This document shows positions 37,078-49,592 of a stretch of DNA of 64,000 nucleotides, piece by piece. The notes beneath the pieces were generated by a model. The model was not told the origin of the DNA and made no database searches. It was given only the letters and a program-made list of their open reading frames with translations. The position numbers and the translations under genes were made by a program. Source of the stretch: Aralia elata. Lineage: Eukaryota > Streptophyta > Magnoliopsida > Apiales > Araliaceae. The stretch's first letter is position 1, and every line of letters starts with the position of its first letter. The stretch spans positions 76,013,971 through 76,077,970 of the forward strand of contig CM068387.1 in NCBI GenBank assembly GCA_034770075.1, given 5' to 3'.

Positions 37078-37764
37078 CAATTTAATTAGAACTAAAACAA
37101 AAGTGACTTGTGTAAAACTCGTTTTGCCGAGGATGGTGAAAAGACAACAATATGCAAGTTCAAAACATGAGACAAGGAGACTTAATTTGATTTACTAAAT
37201 TAATATATACAATTATACAACATAGTAGCAAAGAGAGAGGAGAGTAAGAGTCCTGGTTTCCATTTGACTTTCAAACTTTATGCTTTCAAAAATGAGAAAT
37301 GAGGAAAACTACAAGTCATCTCCCAATTAATTTGGGGAAAATTAAATTCTCAAAGAAAACTAGTCATGCATTCTGTCCTCCTACCTAAGAATAGCAATCT
37401 TCTTCCCTAAAATTAAGTACAATCCCCTGATTTAAAAACTTACACTATAGCAAAAATCACAAGATACATACATATGTTATTGTTGGCATATTAAACACAG
37501 TCCACAACACAAATATTGTAACAAACAATTGTACTCCCATGCATCTTTTCTAATTGTTGCCTCTATTTAATCTTACAAAGAGAGGTTTTCCCCCTCTCTC
37601 CCCATTTTGCCCGGCGGAGCAGTCTGGTGAGGTGCCATTTTTGTCTCGTCGTCCTACTCTTGCATGGACGCGAGTGAAACACCTTAATTTCATCATACAT
37701 TTATTCTGAATCTTATTAATCAATTTTTGTTTCGACAATACCATCACAATATTTTTTTTCAAAC

Positions 37765-39849
37765 ATGCCGATATTAAATCCATTTCAACTATTGGAAATA
37801 AACATCATATCCGCTCAAGATTTGGAGCCGGTTTCCAAGAAAATGAAAACCTACGCCACCGCATGGGTGCACCCTACCCGGAAACTATCTACACGTGTGG
37901 ATGAAGAAGGCAACAACAATCCCACGTGGAACGACAAATTTGTGTTTCGGGTGGACGAGGAATTCCTCCGGCAGGACTCGTCGGCCGTTATGATTGAGAT
38001 CCGTTCCGGTGGCCGTTGGTTTGGTGACGCTCTTGTGGGGACGGTCCGTGTCCTTGTGGGTAACCTAATTCCGCCTCCGGTTCGACACCACCACCACCAC
38101 CTTGGGATGCGATTTGTCGCACTTCAGGTACATTTTTTATTTTATTTTTGTGTTTTTCAGGGATGATTTGTAATACATGCATGCATGCATTGCACGTACC
38201 CTAATTGGACATAGTCAACCTGTGATTTTTATAATAGCATTCAAAGAATTACTATATCGTCCCATAAAACGTGTCTCAATTACAAAATTTACAAAACTTT
38301 GAATTATATATTATTGTTATATACGTGTACCCTTAAGTTTATTGAATGTTTATTTTAATAGTGATGAAATGATAATAAAATTACGATAAAAAATTTAAAA
38401 ATGTTGTGTCATTTTATATTACAATTAAAAAAGTATAACCTTTTTTTCGGAACAAAAAGAATTAACAAATGAAACTCTTTTTGTAAAACAGAGAATCGAA
38501 GATATTGAATTTAAATTTAATTTAGAAATTGGGTCATATTATATGTGAAACTTTGTGCATTTCAACTTGAAACAAAATCTTTAGCAAAGTTACAATCTGG
38601 GTTCTCCTGATTTTCACTCTCTCATAACGAAGCCATTTTCCCCCCTTCATTTAAACACCATCACAAAAATAATATTTATCTTAATTTATAAAATTTCTGA
38701 CTTCGTCCTTGCTTATTAATTTTTTTTATTATAATTGTCAAAATTTAGGTACGTCGACCATCAGGTCGCCCTCAGGGAATTTTAAACATTGGTGTGGCAC
38801 TTCTTGATAGCTCGATGCGAAGCATGCCATTGTACACCCACCTTAGCACATCCGCCGTCGGATATCGCGATTTAATGGAAGAAGATGAAGCTCACCATCA
38901 TCATAAAAATTCCGACCAAAATCAGCCACCAGTTGTGAAACCTATTTTGCGTCGCTCACGAAGTGAACGTAGTAGTGAACGTGTAACGTTTGATAATATT
39001 TCAATGAACAACAGTTCAATGGTTGCAGTACCACAAAAGAAGGGGGATAAAGAAAATGACAGTTTGATACTCAGTTCTGGATATGGTGATCAGCCTTTGG
39101 CATTAAAAATAAAGGGTAAAAAAGGAAAGGCAAGCTCGGTAATTAGCGGGGCGGAATTGAAAGAAAAGCAAAAGCCTAAGGGTAAAAAGGGTAAACCAGG
39201 TTCAGTACTTAGTGATTCTGTTGTTAGTAAAGATTCAGTAAAAGGTGATATCAAATTTGACAAGCCCATACCAATTGTCATTGGGCCTGGGAACAAAATA
39301 AAGTTCCTCAATGACAAACATGGATCCGACCCAACAACAACTAAGGCGGTTGAAGAAAAGGCTGTTAAGAAAAATAACATGGTTGGTAATGGAAAGCCCG
39401 TTTCAAAACCTAACGGATATGAGTTTGGAGGCCCAAGGCCGTTGGTCGAGAGTGGGAAATTTATATTTGGAGGCCCACCAAAGGCTAGTTCTATTTTGTC
39501 GGGCTCAGAGGTGGGCCCGTCGCCGTCGGAGGTGGCGGCGGCGATAGCCGAAAGAAGGTACCCATTGGACGAGGAGAAGAGCTCGGTATTGGACGGATGG
39601 AGCGTGGACGAGAGCGTGGAAGGACTGCGCTCTAAGCTGGAGAGGTGGAGAACGGAGCTCCCACCGCTATATGACCGTGGCTTCTCTTCGAGTAGCTTCC
39701 GATCGAGTAGTCAACATGTACGCAGGCACACCGACGGCGGAAATGGGCTGTTTCAATGTTTTGGCAACATATTTGGATATGAATGCCAATGTGTGTGTGG
39801 CAGGCCTCCATCAAGGGAAAGGCGAAGTGCTCGATTTCATAGCCCATAA
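37765..39849 (+). CDS. C2-domain (calcium/lipid-binding type) protein
   Basis: Two exons, 37765-38127 and 38749-39849, in phase 0 give 487 residues. Residues about 5-120 are a C2 domain of the plant SRC2-like kind: LLEINIISAQDLEPVSKKMK, TYATAWVHP, NPTWNDKFVFRVDEEFL, WFGDALVGTVRVLV. Exon 2 continues the last strand (GILNIGVALLD). A long basic, low-complexity region follows (RRSRSERSS, KGKKGK repeats), and then a conserved C-terminal part: LDGWSVDESVEGLRSKLERW, LPPLYDRGFSSSSFRSS, and a Cys-rich end with CFGNIFGYECQCVCG. Such proteins are annotated as calcium-dependent lipid-binding family members; whether calcium is bound is not shown, since the loop acidic residues are incomplete. The start ATG at 37765 is close to the C2 domain, as usual for the family. 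Confidence 0.9.
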
Positions 39850-41464
39850 ATTTGTAGCTTTGGGCCGGTCCTTTTTTCCAAATGATAGAATGGGCTCAAG
39901 TATTGTAAACTTGGAGACTTCAAGGGTGGTGAAAGAAACTTCTACTCTATAATTAAATTATATGGTCAATTTTATATTACACATGTAATTTTTATTTTTC
40001 CTCAAAGAAACCAAGGAAAAGAAGAAAATCAAAAACAATCTCCATATTGTAATTAAATTGTATTACAATATTTTTATCTTTTGCAGGAAAAAAGATTTTG
40101 ACCAGAAAACATTATTAGTAAGAGAATATTATAATATTTTACATTTCCCCCCCCCCCCCCCTTTTCTTTTGCATATTGAATTATTGATGATGAATGATTT
40201 TCTATAATGATTTATATTCCCTCCGTCCCAAATTAATTGCATTTCTAGAACTTTTTAAAGTCAAATTGACTGTTTTTAAAACTAATCTTTTTACTATTTT
40301 TGCTAACATATATGTGAAGATATTATAACCAAAAGAAAGTATATACAATTTATTACTAATTTCAATTTTTATAATTTTAGAAATATATTTATATATGCTT
40401 AATTATTAATTTTAAAAATAGTCAATTTGACTTTAAAAAGTCTTAGAAAAGTAATTAATTTGGGATGGAGGGAGTACCGGATATACCCAGGCCACTATCT
40501 CCATTACATCCTTCATCTTAGCAATTAATAAACTCTTTTTTTATAGCTTTTTTAGCTAATATGTAGTAGTAGTAGTATCATAGCTATAGAATGTAAAATC
40601 TTCTTGAGAGGAACTTTTATTTATTACACTTTAAAACCTTGATTATCTGTTCATTTCAAAATTTTCCAATTTTGAAGTTCAATTACCAAACACTTTAACA
40701 ATTATTGAGATTATTCGTGAACTAATAAAAGAAATGAAGAAATTTTTTTGGCACATAAACCATGTTCTGCTTGGGGTATTTTTATAACTTGAAAATTTGA
40801 AGGGGAAAAAAATAATATAAATATTTATAAGAGTACTATTAACTCTTTACTACACTATTACGTGCCTTTTAATATTGTTCTTTTGTGAACAATCTATACT
40901 ATTAAATTTTCATTTACTATTAAATTTCAATCCTAGTTATTTTCTAAATTGATTCCCTAAGTTTAAAACTCTTTATAACTTACCCACTAAATTTAACATT
41001 ATTTTTATTTTATCTGCTAAATTATATTTTTAATTTTTAAAATTAAACAAAGCTCCGTTAAAATGATATACTACAAATTTAAGCTGAGGAGTCAGAGACA
41101 CAATGATAGATATTCAAAAATTTCAGCTTCAAAATTATAAGGAATATCTCAGTACCATTGTGGTTGTTCCCTAATACCTATCCTCAAATCTTTGTATATG
41201 ATGACAATCAACATGTCACTTAATTAACAATATTAATTCACAAAATTTTTTAGAACTATATCAATTGGATAATATTAACAATTTTCTTAAAATCTTATGT
41301 TTTAAAATGGTGTATTATATTTCTGATTTCTCACTATTTTTCACAAAAATTGTAGATATATTAATTCTTCAAATATAATTATAAAATTATGTCACTCAAT
41401 TTACAATATCATTTTACAGGCTTATAGCAATTAGCAGTTATTTTTATAAAAACAAATTTGTATT
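39850..41464. other. Spacer after the C2 gene
   Basis: 3' UTR, a C run of about 13 (40147-40160), a Stowaway MITE (40217-40474) and AT-rich sequence up to the target duplication of the LTR element. No gene seen. Confidence 0.5.
40217..40474. mobile_element. Stowaway MITE (subfamily A)
   Basis: Left TA-TTCCCTCCGTCCC, right TTGGGATGGAGGGAG-TA. It has the same interior as 33253-33508. Confidence 0.93.
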
Positions 41465-41911
41465 TGATGTGTCAATCAGCAATCTTTAAACTAGGGTTTC
41501 AGCCAATCCTCGAATTTTGGCTTTGACCGCCATGTAACCACCTTGATCTCGTCGAAAAACTTGCAAAAGGTTCACAGGAGTTGGGGGCTCCAGAAGGACT
41601 CTTTGATGCTCAAGTCAGAACGTTGATATGAGAAGAGAGAATTATTATGGGGTCAGAATTGTGTACCTGAATTATGTTGTAAAATCCCTTATTTATAGTA
41701 TGAGAGTTCTCTCATTCATAAGTTAGAAATAGAAGTCCTGCTTGGATTTAGAGACCTATTATGTTGTCATTCCTTAGCTGATTAAACAATAAGGACTTCA
41801 AATCCTTATTGGATTGAATATTCTTATAGAACACTCAACAAGTCAAATTATTATATTAGGGTTATAAAAATTATACGTGGCAATTTACTATTAGTGGGTT
41901 ATTTTTACCCA
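41465..41911 (-). repeat. 3' LTR of outer element
   Basis: 447 bp, TGATGTG...TTTTTACCCA on the plus strand. It matches 45732-45851 plus 52056-52383 throughout, with moderate divergence, so the insertion is old compared with the nested gypsy copy. Confidence 0.88.
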
Positions 41912-41989
41912 CATAATTTGCCCTCTTATCCCTTTAAAAATATTTTTAGAGGATTAAATAACTAAAGTAATTTTAATTTTTTTTGAGTG

Positions 41990-42870
41990 AGGCCCACAGT
42001 GGGACCCTTTTCTTTAGGCTCCTTAGCTCCAAAACCTCTTTGGCACTTTTGTGTTTTTAGGATCGTTGGCGCTTTTCTTCCTTTCTTCTCTTTATCGTTT
42101 TTCTTCCTTGGCGCTTTTCGTTCTTTCTTCTTATTGGCGCTTTTCTTTTTTGGTGCTTTCTCCTTGGCATTTTTCTCTTTCCCTTGCACCTCTCGCGCTT
42201 TCTCATTGGCATTTTTCTCTTTCCTTTGCACCCCTAGCGTTTTTTCTTCTTTTTTTGGTGCTTTTTCAAATGTTAAGCTTCTTGGCACTTTTGGCTCATT
42301 TTGAATAACGCCAAGGGTAATGGCTTTGGCGCTTTTTGATTGCTAGTGTCTTTAGTTAAGGGGCCCATAGGCCTTATACGTCCTTGGCTCTTTTTAATGC
42401 TTGGCGCTAAATAAATAAGGGACCCACGGGTATTAACTATCTTTGGCGCTTTTAAGGAAATAAATAACGCCAATGGTCTTAAACATCCTTGGAGCTTTTG
42501 GGAGTTCCCTCCTTAGCGCTTTTGGGAGTTCGGTCATTAGCATTTTTGAAGGGTTGCCCTCATTGGCACTAAATAAGTGAAGATCCACTAGTCCTAACTA
42601 TCCTTGGCGCTTCTGGGGAGATAAATAACACCAATGGTCTTAACCATCCTTGGCGCTTTTGGGAGTTCCCTCCTTGGCGCTTTTGGGAGTTCTGTCATTG
42701 GCGCTTTTGAGGGGTTGCCCTACTTAATTAGCATTTTGGGGAGATACTCTCTTTGATGCTTTTTGGGAGATACTCTCCTTAACGTCTTGGGGAGATACTC
42801 TCATTGGCGCTTTTTGGGAGTCATTTTCCTTGTTGTCTTGGGGAGATATTCGTCTTGGCGCTTTTATTAA
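41990..42870. repeat. Degenerate minisatellite with TTGGCGCTTTT motif
   Basis: The phrase (C/T)TTGGCGCTTTT occurs many times with variable spacing, often followed by gggagttccctcc or ggggagatactct. It lies between the protease and the 3' LTR of the outer element. On the minus strand it gives Lys/Ala/Pro-rich low-complexity frames (APKK, EKAP), which I do not regard as genes. Confidence 0.8.
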
Positions 42871-43534
42871 ATAAACACCATTTTAATCATACTTGATTAT
42901 ATGGATGCTTTTCTTAGCTTTATGGGTTCATTGAATGGTTTGCTAAATTATTGGGAGAAACAATCTCTGAGTTAATAAACTTCGAATGTAAAAAAAAACG
43001 TTCGTTTTATTAACAACTACATAATGGTCTCAAAGGCTTACATAACTTGAATTGGCCCTTTGGGCTATGGCTATAACAATGCTTATTCATTATTGATTGG
43101 CTCCCTAAGCAACTAAATGCAAAGATATAAGTTAAATCTTATCTTTACTAGTAATATGCCTTTAGATTAACCGTGTGTCAAGAGCACAACACTAGATTTT
43201 CAGCTCGAGTCTCTAATTGATAGGACTCTGGTCTTAATACCTTCTTGACCTTGTAAGACCCTTCCCAATTCGCAGCTAGCTTTCCCATGCTTGATTTTGG
43301 GTCAGAGGCCTTAGCTTTCATAAGCACCAAATCTCCTCAAATGATCTCCCTTTAACTCTTTGGTTATAGAACTTGGTTGTTTTCCCTTAATATCCAGTCA
43401 ATCTTACTTGGGCTTTATCTCTGACTTTTATGTAATCAATTGGCAAAACTTGCCCCCAACATTATTGTGTTTCATAGCCAACAGGTAATAAATTCTAACC
43501 ACTTTTTGATCACTCTTAACTACTCTTATCCATT

Positions 43535-43910
43535 AACTGTTGGGAACTTCAATTTTATATGATATGTAGAGGGAATAACTTTAAACTTATTCAGCCCTGT
43601 CCTACCGAGGATTTTGTTGTATGATGATGGGGCTTTTACAACCAAAAAGATAACCATAGTGGTAGATTGGTTTGGTGGTTCACCCAAAGTTACTGGTAAG
43701 TATATGTTACCTTCAATTTTGGTTTTTACTCCAGTAATCCCTAAAGCGGTGCTGGTGCAGGGGTAAGTTGATCATCTTTGTAGCCCATCTCCTTAAAAAT
43801 ATTATGGTATAGAACATCTACTGAACTACCATTATCTACCAATACCCTCCGAACAATAAAATTTTCAACTACTATATATATGACTAAAGGATCATCATGT
43901 GGGAATTTAA
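43535..43910 (-). pseudogene. Retroviral-type aspartic protease remnant (outer element)
   Basis: Minus-strand reading gives the active-site region VRRVLVDNGSSVDVLYHNIF, with DNGSS in place of the common DTGSS. A later segment ends in SSYNKILGR, the usual second half of the protease. The frame ends soon after with no polymerase domain. Confidence 0.8.
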
Positions 43911-44199
43911 CACCACCTAAGTCATCATCAGTAAAGGATATTACTTGCTCTGATCAAGCTTTCTTTGGTGGTGTTTCTACTGTCAGAACTTCCTCTACAT
44001 ATGTTTTCCTTAATGTATTAGAGATACCTCTAGCTGTTTTTCCTCTTAAGATCACATGGATAACTCCTCCTCTTACTGGAGGATATCGGTCCCTTCTATA
44101 TTCCTCCCTCTGATTCTGCTTATCACGACTTTTATTCCGATTCCCATGATCGTTTCGTTATTTTCTTTTACTCTTGTTATCTCTGTCATTCCTAAACTT

Positions 44200-45690
44200 C
44201 CTTGCATCACCTTATTTAGCATACCTCTCTAAGTGGCCCTTTCTGATGAGGTATTCTATCTCATCCTTCAAGTGTCTACAGTCATTGGTGTCGTGCCCAT
44301 GATCTTTGTGGTATCTACAATATTGATTTTGATCCCTCTCTTTTGCATCAGCCCATATGGGTTTAGGCCATCTCACATAAGGTTCAGAAGTTATTTTCAT
44401 CAAAATTTGACTTCTTTAAGAAGTCAGAGGTGTATATTCAGAGTACCTTAAAAAGGATGTTGCATTTGAAGACTCGTTATTCCCTCTTGATCTTTTCCCA
44501 TTGTTATTGCCCCTACTCCCAGATTCATCATTCCTTTTTTTTTTATCATCAGTCCTAGGAGTGTTATTAGGTTGGACAATATCCTCTATAACCATGTATT
44601 TTTCTGCCTTTCTTTGGAGTTCTATCATAGTTTACGGAAGATTCTTGGCCAATGACACCTTAAGATGTTCATTAGTTGTTCTATTAGTAAGAGACACTAT
44701 TGTTACAGAGTGATCTAAATTGGGAACTTTCAATGCCTCCTTAGTGAACCGGTTCAGGTAGTCCCTTAGGGATTCTCCATTCCATTGAACCACAAACATA
44801 AGCGATGTCGAACTCTTGGTATGAGTCTTTCCTCTAATGAACTGATGCACAAACAACTCATTCAATTAATGAAAAGAACTAATTGAGGTTGGAGCAAGTT
44901 GTCTGCACCAAACCTAGGCAGGACCCGTCAGGGTTTGGAAAAAAGTCTTACACTTTATGGCATCTGAGACATTATATAATAACAAAAAAAAGGTCAAAAG
45001 TAAGTATATGATTTGTAGGGTCACCTATTACATCATACTTATCCATTTGGGGTATCTTGAATCCATCTGGGAGGGGTTCATCCATAATATCTTGAATGAA
45101 TGGTAGAGGTCATGCCTTATATATTATCCGTCAAGGCCCTGCCCCTTGAATTCCTTGGGACAGTATGACTCATTGTCGTTCTTGGAGACGCCTATGTACC
45201 TCTCTTTCAATCCTTACCTTATCTTGGACATTAGGTCTCGAGCTGGCGGTCTAATTACTTTGATGATGCTCTAACCTTTGTGGCTGCCTAAGTTCACTCT
45301 TTAGATCATGTAGTTGCTCCTAAAGATTGTTTATACTTTTTATCAGTTGGTTGACTACATTATCATCTGCCATTAGGTGACCACACCTATTGGGGTTGTT
45401 CCTCCTGTCACGTCGATAGTTTATTGGATTCGTCTACACAGATCTAGATCACCATAATTTTGATTGATCTGTGATCGAAGATCCACTTGGAGTGGATGCT
45501 GGGAGTGTACGTTATATGGTCCATTATGAGTATGGGCAGGTTCTTCATGGATATGAAAGGTGAGAGGGGTGTGAAATATGAGCAGATTGTGCTCCTTGTT
45601 CTTGATTGTTAAGACGTGGAGGATGATGAGGGTTATGACCCCATGCACTAACACGAGTATTCACCATGTTAATTCTCTGAATTGTGAAAA
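44200..45690 (-). pseudogene. gag remnant of outer element
   Basis: Minus strand. The start is near 45670 (MVNTRVSAWG). Frames interrupted by stops and shifts carry ESLRDYLNRFTKEALKVPNL (44865-44632) and a basic Ser/Asn-rich region (44628-44416). A knuckle-like motif follows at 44403-44212, YCRYHKDHGHDTNDCRHLK, then the usual EIEYLIRKGHL. Several in-frame stops separate these blocks. Confidence 0.8.
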
Positions 45691-45731
45691 AAAGATAACT
45701 TTTTATTCTTTTCCCACAAATGGCAGTAATC

Positions 45732-45851
45732 TGATGCGTTAATCAGCAACCTTCAAACTAGGGTTTTGGTCAACCCTTGAATTTTGGCGTTGACCGCCAC
45801 GTAACCACCCTGATCTCGCCGAAAAACCTTTAAAAGGTCCACCGGAGTTGG
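45732..45851 (-). repeat. 5' LTR of outer element, first fragment
   Basis: 120 bp starting TGATGCGTTAATCAGC, homologous to 41465-41586. It is broken at 45851 by the solo-LTR-like insertion. Confidence 0.88.
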
Positions 45852-46076
45852 TGGTGGTTTGCAGATTTAAGAACATATATACAACCTAATTGATGTAAAA
45901 GCAAAAGCATGACATAAATCATATTTTAAATTTTTACTACAATTCCAAGATCACCTTTGATGAGGACTTCCTTAGTTTAGAAGCCCATGACGAAACCCAG
46001 GCGGATCCATTGCATATACCACTTGGACCCATTACGAGGACTCGGGCTAAACGCCTCAAAAAAGGATTTAACGGGA

Positions 46077-47006
46077 TGATTCATGAATTATGGAACAATG
46101 TTAGAACAAGTACGGAGAACGTAGAGACGGGATACAAGTACGCGAAGATCATAAACACATTGATAGCAACTGTACCCAAAGCACCGCAATAGACTTCACT
46201 GTTGCTAAAAACTGACATTCTTGGATTGCGGTATTCCTTCCCCAAAACAGGGTTCCATGTTTTAGGTAATGGTGTTTTCCACCAATTGTTCCCTTTCCTA
46301 AAACAAGGTTCCATGTTTTAGGTAATGGTGTTTTCCACCAATTGTTCCATTTCCTAAAACAAGGTTCCATGTTTTAAGTAATGGTGTTTTCTACCAATTG
46401 TTCCCTTTCCTAAAGCAAGGTTCCATGTTTTAAGTAATGGTGTTTTCCACCAATTGTTTCTTTTCCCAAAATAAGGTTCCTTGTTTTATGTAATGGTGTT
46501 TTTTAGGGTTTGTGTAATTCTAAATTGTTCTCTAGCTTAGTATAAATAGGATCATTGTTGTAATGGTTTTAGACACCAATTTTCAGCATTATCAATATTA
46601 TTGTGAGTTTGTTTCTCTACTTGTGGTTCTTTGAAGAATTCCTAAGTATTCCTTAGTTTTCTTGAGAGATTCATAATTGACTTATCATACAACCATTCAT
46701 AGTTATGTGTGGCGTCTTCTACCGCATCAATCGTCGATTGTACCAAGATTACCGCTTCAACATAAGCGAGGGGTCGAGGTGTCGTTGGTGTTCATCCTAC
46801 GCATAATTCATTTGCAAGCAATTGTACCAAGATTACCGTCTACATATAGGCGAAGGGTTAAGGTGTTGCAAGCTATCCATTCTATCAACTTGTTAGAAAC
46901 GATCCGGGCGACGACCACCTCACGCAAGCGTGCCGTGGAGTCTATCAACCTTGATGTGATATTATTAATCGAGGAAGGATAAAAGATATACCTCAAGTTC
47001 CAATCA
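46077..47006 (+). repeat. LTR, upstream copy, of the inner gypsy element
   Basis: 930 bp with terminal inverted TGATT...AATCA. A purine-rich tract (aaaaaaggatttaacggg) lies just before it. All frames within it equal those of the second copy. Confidence 0.78.
46251..46530. repeat. 56-bp tandem repeat x5 within LTR (also 48837-49116)
   Basis: ggttccatgttttaggtaat-type units begin at 46251, 46307, 46363, 46419 and 46475. The same five units occur 2,586 bp later in the second LTR. Confidence 0.95.
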
Positions 47007-48778
47007 TTGAGTGGAGCAGCTTTGAACTATCCTACCTATGACAAGGAGTTATATGCCTTAGTTCGATCATTGGAGACTTGGCAACATTACCTGTGGCCTA
47101 AGGAATTTGTAATTCACACAGATCATGAATCATTGAAATATTTGAAAGGCCAACACAAGTTGAACAAGAGACATGCACGATGGATGGAGTTCATCGAGAC
47201 ATTTTCATATGTCATTCGTTATAAGCAAGGTAAGGAAAATGTCGTGGCCGATGCTCTTTCACGAAGGTATGTGTTGTTAAATACTCTTGACACAAAATTA
47301 CTTGGTTTTGAACAAATCAAAGAATTATATGATAATGACCATGATTTCTGTGAAGAGTTTAAAAATTGTGAAAAGAATGTTGTAGGTAAATACTTCAAGA
47401 TGGATGGATTCTTCGTGAAAATCGATTATGTATACCTGCATGTTCTTTACGTGAATTATTGGTTCGAGAATCACATGGAGGTGGTTTGATGGGACATTTT
47501 GGTGTTGATAAGACTTTATCTGTTATAAAATAACATTTTTATTGGCCCCATATGAAACGAGATGTGCAAAGAATTTGTGATAGATGTATTACATGTCGTC
47601 AAGCTAAATCTCGTGTTCAACCCCATGGGTTATACACATCATTGCCTATTTCGAGTGAACCTTGGATTGACTTATCTATGGACTTTGTATTGGGTTTACC
47701 TAGATCTAAGCATGGTCATAATTCTATATTTGTGGTCGTGGATAGGTTTTCAAAAATGGCACACTTTATCCCATGCCACAAAACTGACGATGCATCCCAT
47801 GTTGCTGATTTATTCTTTAGAGACATTGTGCGTTTGCATGGAATGCCCCGAACAATTGGTTCGGATAGAGATGCTAAATTCTTGAGCTATTTTTGGAAGA
47901 CATTGTGGTGTAAATTAGGAACTAAACTGTTGTTTTCAACTACTTGTCATCCACAAACAGATGGTCAAACGAAAGTAGTAAATAGAACTCTATCTGCATT
48001 ATTGAGGGCTATCATTAAAAAAAATATTAAGCTTTGAGAAGAATGTCTACCACATGTTGAGTTTGCTTATAATAGGTCTGTTCACTCTGCTACTAAATTC
48101 TCACCTTTTGAAATTGTGTATGGCTTTAATCCTTTAACACCATTGGATTTATCACCATTACCTGTTTCCGAGTATACTAACATGGATGGCAAAAACAAAG
48201 CTGATTTTGTTAAGCAGATACATGAGAAGACAAGACTCAACATTGAGAAGAGGACGGACCAATATGCCAAACAGGCCAACAAGGGTCGGCGTCAAGTAAT
48301 CTTCGAACCCGGAGATTGGGTGTGGTTACACTTGCGTAAGGAAAGATTTCCTGATCAAAGGCGTTCGAAACTACTTTCAAGAGGAGATGGTCCATTTCAA
48401 GTGCTTGAACGCATTAACAACAATGCTTACAAATTGGATTTACCCGGTGAGTATACTGTTAGTGCAACTTTCAATGTTTCTGATCTAAGTCCGTTTGATG
48501 TAGGTGAAGATTTGAGGACAAATCCTTTTCAAGAGGAGAGGTATGATGAGGACATCCTTAGTTTAGAAGCCCATGACGAAACCCAAACGGATCCATTGCA
48601 TATACCACTTGGACCCATTACGAGGACTCGGGTTAAATGCCTCAAAAAAGGATTTAACGGGATGATTCATGAATTATGGAACAATGTTAGAACAAGTACG
48701 GAGAACGTAGAGACGGGATACAAGTACGCGAAGATCATAAACACATTGATAGCAACTGTACCCAAAGCACCGCAATAG
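47007..48778 (+). pseudogene. RNase H-integrase remnant of Ty3/gypsy pol
   Basis: 47007-47489 encodes RNase H and the connection region (SGAALNYPTYDKELYALVR, FVIHTDHESLKYL, VVADALSRR). A frame change and a stop follow. 47552-48037 encodes the integrase zinc finger end (CDRCITCRQAKS) and catalytic core (DLSMDFVLGLPRS, GSDRDAKFLSYFWKTLW, TCHPQTDGQTK), ending in a stop before the last catalytic Glu segment. 48116-48778 carries the GPF-type C-terminal domain (SRGDGPFQVLERINNNAYKL) and a basic tail that runs into the LTR. At least one frame change and two stops make it inactive. No clear chromodomain is seen. Confidence 0.92.
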
Positions 48779-49592
48779 ACTTCACTGTTGCTAAAAACTG
48801 ACATTCTTGGATTGCGGTATTCCTTCCCCAAAACAGGGTTCCATGTTTTAGGTAATGGTGTTTTCCACCAATTGTTCCCTTTCCTAAAACAAGGTTCCAT
48901 GTTTTAGGTAATGGTGTTTTCCACCAATTGTTCCATTTCCTAAAACAAGGTTCCATGTTTTAAGTAATGGTGTTTTCTACCAATTGTTCCCTTTCCTAAA
49001 GCAAGGTTCCATGTTTTAAGTAATGGTGTTTTCCACCAATTGTTTCTTTTCCCAAAATAAGGTTCCTTGTTTTATGTAATGGTGTTTTTTAGGGTTTGTG
49101 TAATTCTAAATTGTTCTCTAGCTTAGTATAAATAGGATCATTGTTGTAATGGTTTTAGACACCAATTTTCAGCATTATCAATATTATTGTGAGTTTGTTT
49201 CTCTACTTGTGGTTCTTTGAAGAATTCCTAAGTATTCCTTAGTTTTCTTGAGAGATTCATAATTGACTTATCATACAACCATTCATAGTTATGTGTGGCG
49301 TCTTCTACCGCATCAATCGTCGATTGTACCAAGATTACCGCTTCAACATAAGCGAGGGGTCGAGGTGTCGTTGGTGTTCATCCTACGCATAATTCATTTG
49401 CAAGCAATTGTACCAAGATTACCGTCTACATATAGGCGAAGGGTTAAGGTGTTGCAAGCTATCCATTCTATCAACTTGTTAGAAACGATCCGGGCGACGA
49501 CCACCTCACGCAAGCGTGCCGTGGAGTCTATCAACCTTGATGTGATATTATTAATCGAGGAAGGATAAAAGATATACCTCAAGTTCCAATCA
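48663..49592 (+). repeat. LTR, downstream copy, of the inner gypsy element
   Basis: It appears identical to 46077-47006 over its whole length. It is followed by TTTGC and the resumed solo-LTR-like sequence. Confidence 0.8.

Larger units (their letters stand above)
33074..37764. other. AT-rich spacer between divergent TPR and C2 genes
   Basis: No supported exon. It contains a Stowaway MITE (33253-33508), a (CA)n(TA)n microsatellite with a GC hairpin (36114-36206), a 194-bp fold-back (36793-36986) and a long (TA)n. Short open frames at 35181-35417 and 36460-36690 show no family signature. Confidence 0.5.

Noticed and set aside
41962..42473. Lys/Ala/Pro-rich minus-strand frames and Phe-rich plus-strand frames
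   Set aside because: Low-complexity by-products of the TTGGCGCTTTT minisatellite inside an LTR element.
46081..46370. Minus-strand frames with repeated KTPLPKTWN
   Set aside because: They arise from the 56-bp tandem repeat in the LTR and recur identically at 48667-48956.
46251..46530. Five evenly spaced repeats that could suggest a CRISPR-like array
   Set aside because: The 56-bp units are contiguous tandem copies without unique spacers, lie in an LTR, and the genome is a plant nuclear one.
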